64,000 bases of DNA. Source: Seohaeicola zhoushanensis (GTDB lineage: Bacteria; Pseudomonadota; Alphaproteobacteria; Rhodobacterales; Rhodobacteraceae). The translations under genes were made by a program, and so were the position numbers. Positions 27,108-36,570 of the stretch are shown here, piece by piece (within the stretch, counting starts at the first letter, position 1; each line of letters opens with the position of its first letter). Below the pieces are notes generated by a model. The model was not told the DNA's origin, made no database searches, and saw nothing but the letters and a program-made list of their open reading frames with translations. The stretch covers positions 124,001-188,000 of the forward strand of contig NZ_BNCJ01000004.1 of NCBI RefSeq assembly GCF_014656415.1, written 5' to 3'.

Positions 27108-27494
27108 ATGGCCTTGAGAGACGCGCTGACCATCATGGTGGTCGACGACATGTCGACCAGCCGGAGCCTCATCATCATGGCGCTGGAGGAGATGGGCATC
27201 AGGAAGATCGACTTCAGCACCGACGGCGCCTCGGCGCTGCAGGCCCTGGCGCAGAAGCCGGTGCACCTGGTGATCTCGGATTACAACATGCCGAACATGG
27301 ACGGGCTGCACCTCTTGCAGGCGCTGCGCCACAACCCTGCGACCAAGGGCGTGGGCTTCATCCTGGTCAGCGGGAGGGTGGATCAGAACATCATCAACGT
27401 CGGGCGCCAGCTGGGCATGAACAACTTCATCCAGAAGCCGTTCACCACACCGCAGATGCGTGAATGCATCCAGGCCGTTGTCGGCCAGCTTTGA
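27108..27494 (+). CDS. cheY: Second CheY-type response regulator
   Basis: A 128-residue receiver domain with D13/D14 as the acidic pair, phospho-acceptor D58 in VISDYNMPNMDG, LVSGR in place of the usual threonine segment and the conserved lysine in QKPFT. It resembles the CheY group encoded beside cheA in alphaproteobacterial operons. It is 42 bases after the cheR stop and runs into the following small gene. Two CheYs in one operon could divide motor binding and phosphate-sink roles; this is inference. Confidence 0.9.
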   Translation: MALRDALTIMVVDDMSTSRSLIIMALEEMGIRKIDFSTDGASALQALAQKPVHLVISDYNMPNMDGLHLLQALRHNPATKGVGFILVSGRVDQNIINVGRQLGMNNFIQKPFTTPQMRECIQAVVGQL

Positions 27495-27496
27495 CC

Positions 27497-27874
27497 GTGT
27501 CGCGTTCCGCCAGGCTCGATCCGATGCCGCTTGCCCAGTTGGTCAGCCTGGTGGCGGACGAATTGCGCGACCTGCGCGACGAGGGGCGGCGACTGGAGGA
27601 CGCCATTGCCCACGCCATCCTCGACCATGAACCGACCCGGCGCGAGGCGCTGGGCAACCTGCAGAAGATCGACCTGATCGTGCAGACCCTGGGCGAGCTC
27701 AGCGCCTATGTGCTGGCGCTGGCCGACCAGGTGCCCGAGGCGCACCCGGTCGAGGTGCATGACATGCTGGCGCGGATCACCCTGCGCGACCTGGCCGGCA
27801 AGCTGGCCGGGCACCCGCGCCAGCCGGTGGTTGATGAGGCCGGGCGGATCAGCGGGGAGGTGGACCTGTTCTGA
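27497..27874 (+). CDS. Unknown small helical protein ending the chemotaxis operon
   Basis: A predicted 125-residue, largely helical acidic protein with no recognised domain. The start is unclear: GTG 27497, a TTG at 27491 overlapping the cheY stop, and ATG 27524 are all in frame and none has a clear ribosome site. Visible pattern: VSLVADELRDLRDEGRRLEDAI, then NLQKIDLIVQTLGELSAYVLAL. It ends SGEVDLF, an acidic-hydrophobic tail like that of CheD (DDDVTLF) and reminiscent of the CheY-binding tail of CheZ. A CheY phosphatase or adaptor role is possible but is inference from position and tail only. Confidence 0.65.
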   Translation: MSRSARLDPMPLAQLVSLVADELRDLRDEGRRLEDAIAHAILDHEPTRREALGNLQKIDLIVQTLGELSAYVLALADQVPEAHPVEVHDMLARITLRDLAGKLAGHPRQPVVDEAGRISGEVDLF

Positions 27875-27996
27875 TGAACGTCGGCGCACAGAATTCGGGG
27901 CGGGACCGCTCACGGAGAGGTACCAACGCGTCGCGATGGCGCACTGCGTTGTTTTGGTGCCTGTCGGCCATCGGGCGCTGGCTGAGGCGGCTTGCC

Positions 27997-28536
27997 TCAG
28001 GCCCCCTCGAAGGCGCAGAGCGCGTGAACATCCATGCCCATCCCCTCCAGCAGGCGGCGACCGCCGAGGTCGGGGAGGTCGATCACGAAGGCGCAGGAGA
28101 CGATCTCGCCACCCAGCCGCTCGACCAGCTTGATGCCCGCCGCCGCGGTGCCGCCGGTGGCAAGCAGGTCATCGACCAACAGGATGCGCTCGCCCGGCGC
28201 GATGGCGTCGTCGTGGATTTCGACGATGGCCTCGCCGTATTCGAGCTTGTAATCTTGGCTGATCGTGGTGCCCGGCAGCTTGCCCTTCTTGCGGATCGGC
28301 ACGAAGCCGACCGAGAGCTGGTGCGCGATGGCCCCGCCGAGGATGAAACCGCGCGCCTCGAGGCCGACGACCTTGTCGATCTCCATGCCGGCATAGGGGT
28401 GCAGCATCTGGTCGATCGCCATGCGAAAACCGCGCGCATCGGCAAAGAGCGTGGTCACGTCGCGGAACATGATCCCCTCGTGGGGGAAGTCGACGATGGT
28501 GCGGATATAGTCGCGGACGGTTCGGCTTTTCGGCAT
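27997..28536 (-). CDS. apt: Adenine phosphoribosyltransferase
   Basis: Purine salvage enzyme making AMP from adenine and PRPP, 179 residues, normal length. The PRPP motif is [16 protein letters not shown] at about residues 118-133, and the N-terminal [15 protein letters not shown] and [17 protein letters not shown] segments are diagnostic. It is convergent with the chemotaxis operon. A 7-bp hairpin (CTGAGGC / GCCTCAG, 27982-28000) spans its 3' end. The lysE-like gene is 9 bases upstream on the same strand. Confidence 0.96.
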   Translation of the reverse strand: MPKSRTVRDYIRTIVDFPHEGIMFRDVTTLFADARGFRMAIDQMLHPYAGMEIDKVVGLEARGFILGGAIAHQLSVGFVPIRKKGKLPGTTISQDYKLEYGEAIVEIHDDAIAPGERILLVDDLLATGGTAAAGIKLVERLGGEIVSCAFVIDLPDLGGRRLLEGMGMDVHALCAFEGA

Positions 28537-28545
28537 CGGGATCTC

Positions 28546-29175
28546 CTAGGCGGGGCGGCGCAGCAGCGCGGTGACCAGGCCCATCCCGATCAGCGCAAGG
28601 CCGCCGGTGCGGGTCAGTCCGGTGATAACCTTTGGCCTGCCGATGGTCATGCGCAGCCGGTCGGCCAGCAGCGCATAGGCCAGCGCGTTCACCGCCGCAA
28701 GGCCGACAAAGGTGGCGATCAGCAGCGCGAACTGCGGCAGCAGCGGCGCCTCGGGGCGCAGGAACTGCGGCACGAAGGCGATGAAGAAGGCGATGGACTT
28801 CGGGTTCAGCGCGGTGACCACGGCGGCATGGACAAAGACGCCGCGGGCGGTGACGTCGCGCCGGGTGGTGTCGGCGGTCAGCCCCTGCGACGGTGCCGAG
28901 CGCAGCAGTTTCACGCCGAGCCAGACGAGATAGGCCGCGCCCACCCATTTCAGCGCGGTGAACAGCGTGGCCGAGGCCAGCACCAGCGCACCCAGCCCCA
29001 GGAGCGAGGCGGTCATGGCGATGAAATCGCCGAGCGCCACGCCAAGCGCGGTGGCGATGGCGACGCTGCGGCCCTTGCTGACCGCATAGCTCAGCACCAG
29101 AAGGACGGTCGGTCCGGGGATCAGCAGCAGCATCACCGTGGCGGCGACGAAGGCCAGCCAGAATTCGAAGGTCAT
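28546..29175 (-). CDS. LysE-family translocator
   Basis: A 209-residue inner-membrane exporter of the LysE/RhtB type. About six hydrophobic segments are visible, with the family signature LLIPGPTVLLVLSYAVSKGR near residues 16-36 and the N-P-K-S motif in VTALNPKSIAFFIAFVPQF. It probably exports amino acids or small metabolites. It lies 9 bases before apt and is likely co-transcribed with it. The substrate cannot be read from the sequence. Confidence 0.9.
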   Translation of the reverse strand: MTFEFWLAFVAATVMLLLIPGPTVLLVLSYAVSKGRSVAIATALGVALGDFIAMTASLLGLGALVLASATLFTALKWVGAAYLVWLGVKLLRSAPSQGLTADTTRRDVTARGVFVHAAVVTALNPKSIAFFIAFVPQFLRPEAPLLPQFALLIATFVGLAAVNALAYALLADRLRMTIGRPKVITGLTRTGGLALIGMGLVTALLRRPA

Positions 29176-29235
29176 CTCAGGGTCTCCGCATCAGAGGCGG
29201 CAACTCAGCCACGGAACGCGCGCTTTGCCAAGCCC

Positions 29236-30120
<885 letters not shown>

Positions 30121-30214
30121 GCTCTGCCCCTGCTTGCCTGGCGCCAGACTGGCGGCGCGGCAGGGCAATGGCAAGGGTCAGAGCGGCGCAAGGCCGAGGC
30201 TTTCGCGCGCTTGC

Positions 30215-30799
30215 TCAGTCATCGGGCCGCGCCAGTTCGAAAACCTCGGTCACCCGTGCGTAATCGCGGTAGCCCAGCCGCGACAGGGGCTGGAACAGGG
30301 TGACGTCGAAGCGGCCGTCGCGCAGGCAGTTGTCGCGCATGTGCACACCGACGACCTCGCCCAGCACCAGGTGGTTGATCCCGCCCTTGAGCGGGATGAT
30401 CTGGGTCATCCGGCATTCGAGCGCCGCCGGGGCATCGGCCACGCGCGAGCAGGGGATCGTCTCGCATTCGACGCGGGCGATGCCGGCCTCGGAGAACTCG
30501 TCGACCTCGGGCGGGAAGTGAGTCGTGGTGATGTTCATCGCGTCGCGGGCGGCATATTCGACGATGTTCACGCAGAAGACCCCGGTCTCGGAAATGTTCT
30601 GCACGCTGTCCTTCCAGCCGGTCGAGGAGAACATCACCTGCGGCGGGGTATAGGCCACCGCGTTGAAGAAGGAGTAGGGCGCCAGGTTTTCCTGGCCTTT
30701 CGCTTTGCGTGTCGACACCCAGGCGATGGGGCGCGGGGTGACGATGGCGTTGAACGGGTTGTGCGGCAGGCCGTGGCCGTCCTCGGGGCGGTAGAACAT
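30215..30799 (-). CDS. Flavin reductase family protein
   Basis: A 194-residue FMN-binding split-barrel protein of the flavin-reductase-like type. Family segments are NPFNAIVTPRPIAWVSTR, NLAPYSFFNAVAYTPPQVMFSS and, near the C-terminus, HLVLGEVVGVHMRDN. The start at 30799 gives MFYRPEDGHGLP. It is a single gene between mtnP (same strand) and a divergent GNAT gene. Such proteins reduce flavins or act as flavin-dependent reductases; the substrate is unknown. Confidence 0.88.
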   Translation of the reverse strand: MFYRPEDGHGLPHNPFNAIVTPRPIAWVSTRKAKGQENLAPYSFFNAVAYTPPQVMFSSTGWKDSVQNISETGVFCVNIVEYAARDAMNITTTHFPPEVDEFSEAGIARVECETIPCSRVADAPAALECRMTQIIPLKGGINHLVLGEVVGVHMRDNCLRDGRFDVTLFQPLSRLGYRDYARVTEVFELARPDD

Positions 30800-30880
30800 G
30801 GGGGCTCCTCTGGTTTGCCCTAGTGGTAGCGTCATGCTAGGTGCGATTCCACCGCATACCTTCGAGGATGAATATTCCCC

Positions 30881-31378
30881 GTGATCGAGTTCAGACCGGA
30901 AACCGACGCCGACTGGTGGGAGGTCGAGGCCCTTCTCGACCTGTGTTTCGCGCCTGGGCGCACCCTGCTGTCGTCCTACCGGCTGCGCGACGGCATCCCG
31001 CCGGTGCGCGGGCTGTCACTGGTGGCGCGCGATGAGTTGGGCATCCTGATCGGGGCGATCCGCTTCTGGCCGATCCGCGTGGGCGGGTTGCCGGCGCTGC
31101 TGCTGGGGCCCGTGGCGGTGCACCCGACGCACCAGGGCGAGGGGCTGGGCGCCGGGCTGATCCGCGAGGGGCTGGCCGCCGCCCGCGCGGGCGGCTGGGA
31201 GCGGGTGATGCTGGTGGGCGATGCGCCCTATTACAACCGCTTCGGTTTCACCAAGCTCGACGACGTCGAGATGCCGCCGCCGACCAACCCCGACCGCGTG
31301 CTTGGCCAGGACCTGGTGCCGGGCGCCTGGGCCGGAGTCTCGGGGCCGGTGATGCGCTGGGACGCCACCGACTATTGA
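30881..31378 (+). CDS. GNAT N-acetyltransferase
   Basis: A 165-residue acyl-CoA-dependent acetyltransferase of the YhbS-like type. The core strand LLLGPVAVHPTHQGEGLGAGLIREGL carries the acetyl-CoA-binding Q/R-x-x-G-x-G/A pattern, followed by VMLVGDAPYYNRFGF. The start codon is GTG at 30881. Substrate not recognisable. It is followed 48 bases later by the EcsC-family gene on the same strand. Confidence 0.88.
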   Translation: MIEFRPETDADWWEVEALLDLCFAPGRTLLSSYRLRDGIPPVRGLSLVARDELGILIGAIRFWPIRVGGLPALLLGPVAVHPTHQGEGLGAGLIREGLAAARAGGWERVMLVGDAPYYNRFGFTKLDDVEMPPPTNPDRVLGQDLVPGAWAGVSGPVMRWDATDY

Positions 31379-31426
31379 AACCCGCCGGTCCAGGCCCGAC
31401 ATTCGCTGTGAGAAGCGGAGGGTGAC

Positions 31427-32194
31427 ATGGACGACGTCGTGATGGTTGGCCCGGTGGATGCCGAGGCAGAGCTCGACCGGCTTGCCGCGCGCTATCGCCG
31501 CGCGGGGGGCATTGGCGTGCAGATGCTAAGTGCCCTTGGCGGGCAGGCCGAAGGGCTGCTCGACCGGCTGCCCTCGGGTATCCGCGACCGTCTGGGTGAC
31601 GCCACCGCCTATGCGCTGACGCTGGCGATGAAGGGCGCGCAGAAGTCGCGCGGCACGGTCGGCGACCAGCAGCCCTGGGTGAACACCGCCGTGGCCACCG
31701 CGATGGGCGCGGCGGGCGGTTTCGGCGGGCTGCCCTCGGCGCTGGTGGAGTTGCCGGCCACCACCGCCGTGCTGCTGCGCGCGATCCAGGGCGTGGCGGC
31801 GCAGAACGGTTTCAACCCCGATGAGGAGGGGGTGCAGTTCGACTGCATCCGCGTCTTCGCCGCCGCCGGCCCGCTGAGCCATGACGACGGCGCCGACCTC
31901 GCCTTCTTCACCCTGCGCCTCACGCTGACCGGCGGGGCGATGCAGAAGCTGATCGCCACCGTGGCGCCGAAGCTGGCCATCGCGATGGGTCACAAGCTTG
32001 CCGCGCAGACGGTGCCGGTGCTGGGCGCGATTGCCGGGGCCTCGGCCAATTACGTCTATACCCGTTACTACCAGGAAATCGCGCATGTGCATTTCGGGCT
32101 GCGCCGGCTTGCGATTGACGCAGATATGCCTCAGGCCGAACTTTTGACGAAATTGCAGGATAGGGTCAAAGGGCCCCCGGCAAAGCGGGCTTGA
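31427..32194 (+). CDS. EcsC family protein
   Basis: A 255-residue protein of the EcsC domain family. The central region QPWVNTAVATAMGAAGGFGGLPSALVELPATTAVLLRAIQGVA is alanine/glycine rich and amphipathic to membrane-like, and ATVAPKLAIAMGHKLAAQTVPVLGAIAGASANYVYTRYY is the other family block. The start follows a GGAGGG ribosome site. EcsC-type proteins have no settled function; a peripheral membrane role is suggested by the hydrophobic helices. Confidence 0.83.
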   Translation: MDDVVMVGPVDAEAELDRLAARYRRAGGIGVQMLSALGGQAEGLLDRLPSGIRDRLGDATAYALTLAMKGAQKSRGTVGDQQPWVNTAVATAMGAAGGFGGLPSALVELPATTAVLLRAIQGVAAQNGFNPDEEGVQFDCIRVFAAAGPLSHDDGADLAFFTLRLTLTGGAMQKLIATVAPKLAIAMGHKLAAQTVPVLGAIAGASANYVYTRYYQEIAHVHFGLRRLAIDADMPQAELLTKLQDRVKGPPAKRA

Positions 32195-32296
32195 CCTCAT
32201 AGAATCTGAGGCGTCTACTATAGGGAATGGATTTTTTGACAAAAAAGGGACCGATCCGGCAGGTCGGCCCGCGGCAGCAGTGATACGAATGTGAAC

Positions 32297-32773
32297 ATGA
32301 TGGTGGAAAACCCGTCTCCTGAAATTTCCGAGACGGCGGAAGATATTGGCAAGCAATACGCGGCGCTCTGTTTCTCCACGACGCGCGGCAAGACCCGCGT
32401 TCTGCTGATCACCTCTCGCGGGACCGGGCGCTGGATCGTGCCGAAGGGCTGGCGGGTCGAGGGCGCCTCGGCCGCGGGCTCGGCGGCGCGGGAGGCCTGG
32501 GAAGAGGCCGGCGTGATCGGCCGGATCTACGAACAGTGCCTCGGCACCTATACCTACCTCAAGTATTTCGAGAAGGCCCCCGACAAGATCTGCGAGACGC
32601 AGGTCTTCCCGGTCAAGGTGCTCTCGCTCAAGGGTGAGTTTCCCGAACGCGGGCAGCGGCGGCGCAAGTGGTTCTCGCCCAAGAAGGCGGCGAGCCTGGT
32701 CCAGGAACCCGAGCTGGCCCATATCCTGCGCACATTCGACCCCAGGACGCTGCATCCGGCGGACAAGTCTTGA
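32297..32773 (+). CDS. NUDIX hydrolase
   Basis: A 158-residue NUDIX protein. The box is recognisable as G-W-R-V-E-G-A-S-A-A-G-S-A-A-R-E-A-W-E-E-A-G; the R-E-x-x-E-E-x-G core is intact, but the upstream glutamate position is alanine. The KYFEKAP/ETQVFPVKV region and R-K-W-F are like the diphosphoinositol-polyphosphate or dinucleoside phosphohydrolase types. Start is uncertain among GTG 32291, ATG 32297 and ATG 32300, since no clear ribosome site is seen. Substrate unknown. Confidence 0.87.
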   Translation: MMVENPSPEISETAEDIGKQYAALCFSTTRGKTRVLLITSRGTGRWIVPKGWRVEGASAAGSAAREAWEEAGVIGRIYEQCLGTYTYLKYFEKAPDKICETQVFPVKVLSLKGEFPERGQRRRKWFSPKKAASLVQEPELAHILRTFDPRTLHPADKS

Positions 32774-32824
32774 AATTGCCGCGGACTCGGAACATGTACT
32801 CCGAAGACGCAGAATGAACGAGAC

Positions 32825-33250
32825 ATGATCCAATACGCGCTCAGATGTGCAGACGGACATACCTTCGACAGCTGGTTCCAGTCCGCCGATGCTTATGAAA
32901 GGCTCGCCAGTGCCGGGATGGTGGTTTGCGCCATCTGTGGCGGTGGCGGCGTAGAAAAGGCGATGATGACGCCCCGCGTGGCCGCCTCGCGCGAACCGGC
33001 CCCGCCGGCGAAGCTGCGCGAACCCGCCAGCCCGGCGGAACAGGCCCTGGCCGAGCTGCGCCGCAAGATCGAGGAAAACTCGGAATACGTCGGCGCGCGC
33101 TTTGTCAGCGAGGCGCGGGCGATGCACGCGGGCGACGCGCCCGAACGGGCGATCTATGGCGAGGCGCGGCTCGACGAGGCGCGCAAGCTGGCCGAAGAGG
33201 GTGTCCCGGTGGCGCCGCTGCCCTTCCTTCCCAACCGCAAGGCGAACTGA
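32825..33250 (+). CDS. DUF1178 family protein
   Basis: A 141-residue protein of the DUF1178 family. It begins MIQYALRCADGHTFDSWFQSADAYERL and has a zinc-ribbon-like Cys pair in VVCAICGG (residues about 35-38) with the first Cys at residue 8, followed by a charged linker and C-terminal ALAELRRKIEENSEYVG and EEGVPVAPLPFLP. A metal-binding role is likely. It is 51 bases after the NUDIX gene and 4 bases before the SDR gene. Function unknown. Confidence 0.88.
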   Translation: MIQYALRCADGHTFDSWFQSADAYERLASAGMVVCAICGGGGVEKAMMTPRVAASREPAPPAKLREPASPAEQALAELRRKIEENSEYVGARFVSEARAMHAGDAPERAIYGEARLDEARKLAEEGVPVAPLPFLPNRKAN

Positions 33251-33254
33251 CCCG

Positions 33255-33902
33255 ATGCATGTCCTCATCACCGGCGCCAGCCGAGGGATCGGCCTGGCCC
33301 TGACCACGCATCTGGCGGGGCAGGGGCACGACGTAACCGGCGCCGCGCGCAGCGCCGCGCCGGGGATCGAGCCGCTGGACGTGACCGACCCCGCAAGCCA
33401 CGCGGCGCTGGCCGGCCGGCTGGCGGGCCGCCCGATCGACCTTCTGGTCTGCAACGCCGGGATCTACATCGACAAGGGCCAGCCGCTGGACACCGGCTTT
33501 GCCGCCGAGCTCTGGGCGAAGACCTTTGCCGTGAACGTCACCGGCGTCTTTCTCACCATCCAGTCGCTGCTGCCCAACCTGCGGGCCGGGCCGGGCGCGA
33601 AGATCGCCATCATCTCCAGCCAGATGGCCTCGCAGGAGCGGGCGCCGGGAGGCAGCTATATCTACCGCGCTTCCAAGGCCGCGGCGCTGAACCTCGGGCG
33701 CAATCTCGCCAAGGATCTGCGGCGCGAGGGGATCGCCGTCGGCATATATCACCCTGGCTGGGTGCAGACCGACATGGGCGGCGGCAGCGCCGAGATTACC
33801 GCGCAGGAAGCGGCGCGCGGGCTGGCCGAACGCTTTGCCGCGCTCTCGGTCGATACCACCGGCTGTTTCGAGACCTGGGACGGCCGCGCGCACCCGATGT
33901 GA
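33255..33902 (+). CDS. SDR family NAD(P)-dependent oxidoreductase
   Basis: A 215-residue short SDR. The Rossmann motif TGASRGIG is at residues 6-13, NAG lies in LLVCNAGIY, the catalytic serine region is AIISSQMAS and the Y-x-x-x-K is YRASK. The start ATG at 33255 is 4 bases after the DUF1178 stop codon. The sequence is like the C-factor/short-chain dehydrogenases of Alphaproteobacteria. Substrate unknown. Confidence 0.88.
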   Translation: MHVLITGASRGIGLALTTHLAGQGHDVTGAARSAAPGIEPLDVTDPASHAALAGRLAGRPIDLLVCNAGIYIDKGQPLDTGFAAELWAKTFAVNVTGVFLTIQSLLPNLRAGPGAKIAIISSQMASQERAPGGSYIYRASKAAALNLGRNLAKDLRREGIAVGIYHPGWVQTDMGGGSAEITAQEAARGLAERFAALSVDTTGCFETWDGRAHPM

Positions 33903-34000
33903 CATCGGCAGAACGCCGCAGGCCGCCTGCCGAATTCCAGTTGCCCTCGCTCCGGCGCGCGCGTAAACACCGCGCGACTTTTGGGACGTAAGGAACCGCA

Positions 34001-35239
34001 ATGCCGATCCTGGTGATGAAATTCGGCGGCACCTCGGTGGCAACGCTCGACCGCATCAAGCGTGCGGCCAAGCGTGTCGGACTCGAGGTGGCCAAGGGCT
34101 ATGACGTGATCGTCATCGTTTCGGCCATGGCGGGCAAGACCAACGAGCTGGTCGGCTGGGTGGAAGAGACCTCGCCGCTGTTCGACGCGCGCGAATATGA
34201 CGCCGTCGTCTCGTCGGGCGAGAACGTGACTGCCGGCCTGATGGCGCTGACGCTGCAGGAAATGGATATTCCCGCGCGCAGCTGGCAGGGCTGGCAGGTG
34301 CCGTTGCTGACCACCTCGACCCATTCCTCGGCCCGGATCGAGGACATTCCGCCCGAGAACATCCTCAGGAAGTTCGGCGAGGGCATGAAGGTTGCCGTGA
34401 TCGCCGGCTTCCAGGGCGTCAGCCCGGAGGGGCGGATCACCACCCTGGGCCGCGGCGGTTCCGACACCAGCGCGGTGGCCTTCGCAGCCGCCTTCAACGC
34501 CGAACGCTGCGACATCTACACCGATGTCGACGGCGTCTATACGACCGACCCGCGGATCTGCGAAAAGGCCCGCAAGCTCGACAAGATCGCCTTCGAGGAG
34601 ATGCTCGAGCTCGCCAGCCTGGGCGCCAAGGTGCTGCAGACCCGCTCGGTCGAACTCGCCATGCGCTACAAGGTGCGCCTGCGCGTGCTGTCTAGTTTCG
34701 AGGAACCGTCCGACACGGCTGGCACGCTGGTCTGCGACGAGGAGGAAATCATGGAATCGAAAGTTGTTGCCGGTGTCGCCCATTCCCGCGACGAAGCCAA
34801 GCTGACCCTGCTTTCCGTGGCCGACCGCCCCGGTATCGCGGCGTCGATCTTCACCGCGCTCTCCGACGCCAACGTCAACGTCGACATGATCGTGCAGAAC
34901 ATCGCCGAGAACGAGCGCACCGACATGACCTTCTCGTGCCCGACCAACCAGGTCGCCCGCGCCGAGACCGCCCTGGCCGAGATGAAGGCCGCGGGCAAGG
35001 TGAACTACTCTGAACTGGTCGCCGACACCAATGTCTGCAAGATCTCGGTCGTGGGCATCGGGATGCGCAGCCACACCGGCGTGGCGGCCAAGATGTTCCA
35101 GGTGCTCTCGAACGAGAACATCAACATCAAGGTCATCACCACCTCCGAGATCAAGATCTCGGTTCTGATCGACCGCAAATACATGGAACTGGCCGTGCAG
35201 GCGCTGCACGACGCCTTCGAACTCGACAAGGCGGCCTGA
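34001..35239 (+). CDS. lysC: Aspartate kinase
   Basis: First enzyme of the aspartate pathway (Lys, Thr, Met), 412 residues. The N-terminal kinase domain opens with the K-F-G-G-T-S motif and has DVDGVYTTDPR; the C-terminal half contains two ACT domains (from about residue 265) for lysine/threonine feedback. An in-frame ATG at 34751 has a strong ribosome site (GAGGAGGAAATC) and would encode a 162-residue ACT-only protein, like the beta subunit made from lysC in Bacillus and Corynebacterium. A 7-bp hairpin (35261-35279) follows the stop codon. Confidence 0.95.
   Translation: MPILVMKFGGTSVATLDRIKRAAKRVGLEVAKGYDVIVIVSAMAGKTNELVGWVEETSPLFDAREYDAVVSSGENVTAGLMALTLQEMDIPARSWQGWQVPLLTTSTHSSARIEDIPPENILRKFGEGMKVAVIAGFQGVSPEGRITTLGRGGSDTSAVAFAAAFNAERCDIYTDVDGVYTTDPRICEKARKLDKIAFEEMLELASLGAKVLQTRSVELAMRYKVRLRVLSSFEEPSDTAGTLVCDEEEIMESKVVAGVAHSRDEAKLTLLSVADRPGIAASIFTALSDANVNVDMIVQNIAENERTDMTFSCPTNQVARAETALAEMKAAGKVNYSELVADTNVCKISVVGIGMRSHTGVAAKMFQVLSNENINIKVITTSEIKISVLIDRKYMELAVQALHDAFELDKAA
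34751..35239 (+). other. Candidate internal start for a LysC beta (ACT-only) subunit
   Basis: ATG 34751, preceded by GAGGAGGAAATC, opens MESKVVAGVAHSRDEAKLTLL in frame with lysC. The product would hold only the ACT domains. The ribosome-site-like bases also encode Glu-Glu-Glu, so the resemblance may be incidental. Confidence 0.4.
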
Positions 35240-35382
35240 GCGGGGCCGCCTCTCCGAAGGCCACCCGTTTTCCGGGTGGGCGAAGGCAGCAATCCGCGCG
35301 ATGGTAGAGATGATGCAGCAATTTTCGGCTGCAGTGGCGCGCCTCCTTGAAAGTTGGAGGGGCTCGGGCTTGATGGCTTGAT

Positions 35383-36441
35383 ATGAGCAAGCATTTTGCT
35401 CTTAATTGCCCCAATTTTCTTTCGTGGGGCAACTTATTGCGGGAAGTGATTCCGGCGCATTTGCGGATAGATTTCATGCGAGCTTTCGCTTGTATAGCTC
35501 TCGTGCTGTTTCACGTCTCCACCGGCTTGGCACAGAAGGATATCGGGTCGCCGCTGGAACAGCAATTCCTGCAGATCCTCAATGGCGCATTCGGACACGT
35601 GAGGATGCCGCTTTTCGCGTTCATCGCCGGGTACGTCTATGCGCTGAAGCCTGTATCCAGGTCGAGTTTCTCTTTCTTCCTGGTCGGCAAGGTCCGGCGT
35701 CTCTTGCTTCCCGGTGCCCTGGCCGCAACCCTCTTTGCGCTTGGCTCGGGGATGATCGGCAACAGGTTTGCTGTTCCTCTGGCGCAGTTCTGGACCGTCT
35801 ACGTGATGCCGTATGCCCACTATTGGTTCCTTCAGGCCATCTTCGTTGTCTTGCTGGCCTTTGCTGCGATGGACATACTGATCGGAAAATGGAGTGTCTG
35901 GTTCGCCCTGACGTTAACCTTTTTCATTACGTTGACAGATTACGTGGGTCGAACATCGATTTTCTCGCTCAATAGCGCTCTCTACCTTGCCCCCTTTTTC
36001 CTGCTGGGTGTATTGGCTTTTCGCGCGAATTTCATGGCCCTGGCACGGGCGCATGTCGGTGGCGTGATCCTGGTGCTGCTGGTCGGCTTCGCGCTGCACC
36101 AGATCTTCCTGTCCAACGACCTGGATTTCGGCATTCTGGGTGCGCCGAAATATTCGCTTGCAGCCATCTTCCTGGGGTGGTTCGCCTGCATCGCGCTGTT
36201 TCTTGGCGCGCCGGATAGCCCACCAATGCGGGCCTTGGCGCCGTATACGTTCACGATCTACCTCTACCATCCCTTCTTCTCGAGCCCGACACGCAGGCTG
36301 CTGAGCGAACTCGGAGTCGACTGGTTCGGAATTCATATCGCCCTCGGCCTATTGGCCGGGCTGCTCGGGCCAGTCATGCTGCAACGCCTTGCGAAGCATA
36401 ACACGCTGGGCCGCCGCCTTGTGCTGGGCAGCCGAAGCTGA
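35383..36441 (+). CDS. Acyltransferase-3 family membrane protein
   Basis: A 352-residue integral membrane acyltransferase with about ten hydrophobic segments. The family start motif is R-I-D-F-M-R-A-F-A-C-I-A-L-V-L-F-H-V, with the catalytic histidine in FHV; the C-terminal FTIYLYHPFF segment is also typical. It probably acylates a cell-surface sugar. The start is unsure: the ATG at 35383 has no ribosome site and two inverted repeats (GAGCAA/TTGCTC, TTGCCCC/GGGGCAA) cover the first 50 bases. The gene is visibly AT-richer than its neighbours and separates lysC from ptsP, which suggests horizontal gain. Confidence 0.85.
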   Translation: MSKHFALNCPNFLSWGNLLREVIPAHLRIDFMRAFACIALVLFHVSTGLAQKDIGSPLEQQFLQILNGAFGHVRMPLFAFIAGYVYALKPVSRSSFSFFLVGKVRRLLLPGALAATLFALGSGMIGNRFAVPLAQFWTVYVMPYAHYWFLQAIFVVLLAFAAMDILIGKWSVWFALTLTFFITLTDYVGRTSIFSLNSALYLAPFFLLGVLAFRANFMALARAHVGGVILVLLVGFALHQIFLSNDLDFGILGAPKYSLAAIFLGWFACIALFLGAPDSPPMRALAPYTFTIYLYHPFFSSPTRRLLSELGVDWFGIHIALGLLAGLLGPVMLQRLAKHNTLGRRLVLGSRS

Positions 36442-36570
36442 CAGGTGACGCCGACGGCGAAAGCGGAAGCGAGAAGTGAAATCGTCCGTTTCGTTTCGCT
36501 GGTGGTTGTGATCTATAGACACGGAAAGGCGCAGTCTCCCGGAGGTTGCAGGAGGTAACCGGTCCCCGTC

